Assembly (NCBI GenBank): GCA_964534315.1
Contig: CAZHOV010000127.1
Span: forward strand, 1-16,542
Reading direction: 5' to 3'
DNA: 16,542 nt
DNA from: CAZHOV01 sp964534315
Lineage (GTDB): Bacteria > Bacteroidota > Bacteroidia > Chitinophagales > Saprospiraceae
Both the position numbers and the translations under genes were made by a program. Positions 15,090 to 16,542 of this stretch are shown here, in pieces; positions within the stretch are counted from its first letter, which is position 1; each line of letters starts with the position of its first letter. Under the pieces are notes generated by a model, which made no database searches, was not told the origin of the DNA, and was given only the letters and a program-made list of their open reading frames with translations.

Positions 15090-15812
15090 ATGAAATCACA
15101 AATTAATTTAATCAAACTTTTATCCCTTTTCGTTTTAGTTGGTGGATTGGTATTTGTCAGCAGCTGTAGCGATGATGATGCTGACGATCCAACTCCAACA
15201 CCTACTGCCACCTGTACCGATGGTGTTCAGAATGGCAATGAGACTGGCGTTGACTGCGGCGGAGACTGCACCGCTTGTCCTACTTGCGATGACGGCATCC
15301 AAAATGGAAGCGAAACGGATGTTGACTGTGGCGGTGATGATTGTCCTGCTTGTCCTACCTGCGATGACGGTATTCAAAATGGCAACGAAACGGGTGTTGA
15401 CTGTGGCGGTGATTGTGATCCATGCGGTTCAGAAATCTCTGGGGAATGGAAGGCCGTATTATTTAATACTATGGGCTGTAATGATGATGAAGATAATGTA
15501 GATCTTGATCTAACCAATGGTGACTGTATTGAGGTATTTCCAGGTATTCAGGGATGTATTGACATCCGGTTTACATTTGAAAATAATGGTAACTTTACTC
15601 AAATAACTAATTTAGACGTTCCTGATTTAAGTATCATGGACTCAGATACAACGAGTGGCACCTACACTATTTCAGGAAATGCCGTTACCATCTGTACTCC
15701 AGATGAAGGCTGTGAAACGGGTACTTATTCTATCTCAGGCAACACTATGGAACTGAACTATAAAGATCCTGCGAGCGGATGTGAATCCGACATTACGGCA
15801 GAAAAACAGTAA
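15090..15812 (+). CDS. Lipoprotein with three Cys-rich CxDGxQNGxET repeats and a lipocalin-like C-terminal domain
   Basis: The product has 240 residues. The signal ends in VSSC (Cys26), followed by SDDDADDPTPTPTA, an acidic and Pro/Thr surface linker. Residues 42-63, 66-88 and 91-112 are three copies of CxDGxQNGxETGVDCGG with two closing Cys, five Cys per unit, probably disulfide-knotted; such units are common in Bacteroidota surface proteins and resemble calcium-loop spacers. From about 115 a beta-rich domain starts with SGEWKAVLFNTMGC and ends with GTYSISGNTMELNY, resembling a lipocalin-like domain with extra Cys. The function is unknown; surface exposure is likely. A strong intrinsic terminator follows. 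The 53-bp region between this gene and the divergent trpF-like gene must hold both promoters. Confidence 0.75.
   Translation: MKSQINLIKLLSLFVLVGGLVFVSSCSDDDADDPTPTPTATCTDGVQNGNETGVDCGGDCTACPTCDDGIQNGSETDVDCGGDDCPACPTCDDGIQNGNETGVDCGGDCDPCGSEISGEWKAVLFNTMGCNDDEDNVDLDLTNGDCIEVFPGIQGCIDIRFTFENNGNFTQITNLDVPDLSIMDSDTTSGTYTISGNAVTICTPDEGCETGTYSISGNTMELNYKDPASGCESDITAEKQ
15213..15425 (+). repeat. Three tandem copies of a Cys-rich coding unit
   Basis: The DNA encoding residues 42-112 of the lipoprotein repeats GATGG/GACGG-initiated units of about 72-75 bp. The unit 2-3 borders share near-identical stretches (TGCGATGACGG at 15286 and 15360). Synonymous differences between copies argue for an older duplication rather than a very recent one. 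Confidence 0.7.
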
Positions 15813-15869
15813 ACCGGTTAATTTTGGGGTGGCCCAACTAATTTTTAGCCATCTCCTGATTCCTACTCG

Positions 15870-15908
15870 GGGATGTTCAAAAGACTTTTGAACATCCCTG
15901 TTTTTTTT
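15870..15908 (+). terminator. Strong intrinsic terminator after the Cys-rich lipoprotein gene
   Basis: GGGATGTTCAAAAG (15870-15883) pairs perfectly with CTTTTGAACATCCC (15885-15898) and is followed by TG and eight T (15901-15908). It lies 57 bp after the stop at 15812 and isolates that gene from the TonB-C gene. Confidence 0.9.
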
Positions 15909-15965
15909 CAAGGCAATATTTGTATATTATCTTCTGTATAATTGATTAACATTAATGCTGTAACT

Positions 15966-16418
15966 ATGCACAAGGAGCGCAAAGAAAAACATTTCATACA
16001 AAAACCGTCCTATGATGGCGGCCCTAAGGCGATGACCAAATTTATTTACGACAACCTCAAATACCCTAAAGAGGCTTTGGAGGAGAAGATCGAAGGAACA
16101 GTACGGGTACGTTACACCATCAATCATCTTGGGGAAGTAGTTGATGCTAAGATTCAATCTAGCCTTGGATATGGTTGCGACGAAGAAGCCATACGGGTGA
16201 TCAAATTACTCAAATTTCAGGTTCCCAAAAACCGGGGTATCCGCGCCCAATTCCACAAAAATGCCAACATCCGCTTCAAACTGCCCAAGCAAAAGCCTGC
16301 CCCTAAGCCATCCACTTCTGTTCAATATCAATACACTACTACCAAAAAGGAATCAGACGCAACACCTACCAAGAAAAAAGAAGAAGGGGGAGGGTATCGT
16401 TATACGATCAAGTTTTAA
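15966..16418 (+). CDS. Stand-alone TonB C-terminal domain protein
   Basis: From ATG 15966 the protein has 150 residues. Residues about 15-95 form a TonB-C (energy-transducer) domain: GGPKAMTKFIYDNLKYPKEA, then EGTVRVRYTINHLGEVVDAK, CDEEAIRVIKLLKFQVP and FHKNANIRFKL. A Lys/Pro/Thr-rich tail (about 96-150) ending GGYRYTIKF follows the domain, where it would normally precede it. There is no transmembrane or signal segment; an in-frame TTG at 15942 would add only MININAVT, so this product is probably soluble or periplasmic by other means. TonB-C domains contact TonB-dependent transporters; without an anchor it cannot transmit energy in the usual way. TATAATTG (15937-15944) is a one-mismatch -7 element. 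The stop codon lies inside an octamer repeat tract. Confidence 0.75.
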   Translation: MHKERKEKHFIQKPSYDGGPKAMTKFIYDNLKYPKEALEEKIEGTVRVRYTINHLGEVVDAKIQSSLGYGCDEEAIRVIKLLKFQVPKNRGIRAQFHKNANIRFKLPKQKPAPKPSTSVQYQYTTTKKESDATPTKKKEEGGGYRYTIKF

Positions 16419-16501
16419 CGGTTGAACGGTTGAGCGGTTCAACGGTGCAACGGAGCAACGGTGTAGGGGTGCAGGGGTGTAGGGGTGCAACGGTTCAACG
16501 G
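16414..16501 (+). repeat. Eleven tandem degenerate 8-bp units (TTGAACGG-like) starting at the TonB-C stop codon
   Basis: Exactly in phase are TTTAACGG, TTGAACGG, TTGAGCGG, TTCAACGG, TGCAACGG, AGCAACGG, TGTAGGGG, TGCAGGGG, TGTAGGGG, TGCAACGG, TTCAACGG. Seven keep AACGG, one has AGCGG and the three TGTAGGGG/TGCAGGGG units are a sub-variant. The first unit contains the TAA stop of the TonB-C gene. A shorter tract with the same core lies after the PNGase-F-like gene (10766-10805). The remaining 16502-16542 holds nothing recognisable. Confidence 0.85.
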
Positions 16502-16542
16502 CAGATTGTGCAAAAATGGAGAAAAAAAGCGAACTTTGAAAA

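Noticed and set aside
15139..15501. 120-codon frame overlapping the Cys-rich lipoprotein
   Set aside because: It is a shifted reading of the repeats; the lipoprotein frame has signal peptide, repeats and a terminator.
15942..15965. TTG start for the TonB-C protein
   Set aside because: It adds eight residues without signal or similarity and overlaps the putative -7 element; ATG 15966 is preferred.
16414..16501. CRISPR array
   Set aside because: Units are 8 bp, contiguous and degenerate with no spacers, and no cas genes are present.

Overview
The window looks like a chromosomal segment of a marine or environmental member of the Bacteroidota, possibly the Saprospiria/Lewinella side (the class is a guess from style). 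Direct signs are many short lipoproteins whose lipobox Cys is followed by an acidic run, a protein with a type IX secretion (T9SS) C-terminal sorting domain, stand-alone TonB-C and PKD lipoproteins, TAnnTTTG-type -7 promoter elements, and few Shine-Dalgarno sites. No rRNA, tRNA, CRISPR array or intact transposase was seen.

Layout. Positions 1-595 are a GC-rich non-coding block with palindromes and a two-tier hairpin. It is followed by an AT-rich DUF2306-like membrane protein gene (596-1240) that looks like a moved-in cassette. Positions 1241-3346 are a gene graveyard: remnants of a GNAT acetyltransferase, a Crp/Fnr regulator (with a possible AraC-like scrap) and an acyl-CoA thioesterase lie around an intact PKD lipoprotein and an outer-membrane barrel protein. 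A GH3 glycosidase lipoprotein (3347-5509, minus, TTG start) follows. A plus-strand cluster comes next: an unknown lipoprotein, the tRNA t6A enzyme Sua5, and a lipoprotein that appears to be a thioredoxin-like protein missing its CxxC half. A DASH-type cryptochrome converges on this cluster, and their stop codons overlap. An AT-rich lipoprotein with a DUF6438-like C-terminus follows.

The right half contains a 290-bp non-coding element with 25-bp imperfect terminal inverted repeats and nested hairpins (10478-10767). Next is a 1159-residue T9SS-secreted protein (minus) related to PNGase F: it keeps two of the three known catalytic acids but carries about 515 extra residues, including a LamG-like domain, between two adjacent strands of the enzyme. 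Upstream of it are a stand-alone TrpF paralogue (minus), a lipoprotein with three Cys-rich CxDGxQNGxET repeats ending in a strong terminator, and a small TonB-C protein with no membrane anchor. Degenerate 8-bp repeat tracts start at or within a few bases of the stop codons of both the PNGase-F-like gene and the TonB-C gene.

How the genes work together. Most intact genes make cell-envelope or secreted products (glycan hydrolysis, surface lipoproteins, barrel protein, TonB-C). Sua5 and the cryptochrome are housekeeping or light-related genes. I saw no defence system or biosynthetic cluster. The most unusual items are the split PNGase-F-like enzyme, the 290-bp structured element, the stop-codon octamer tracts and the CxxC-less thioredoxin-like lipoprotein.
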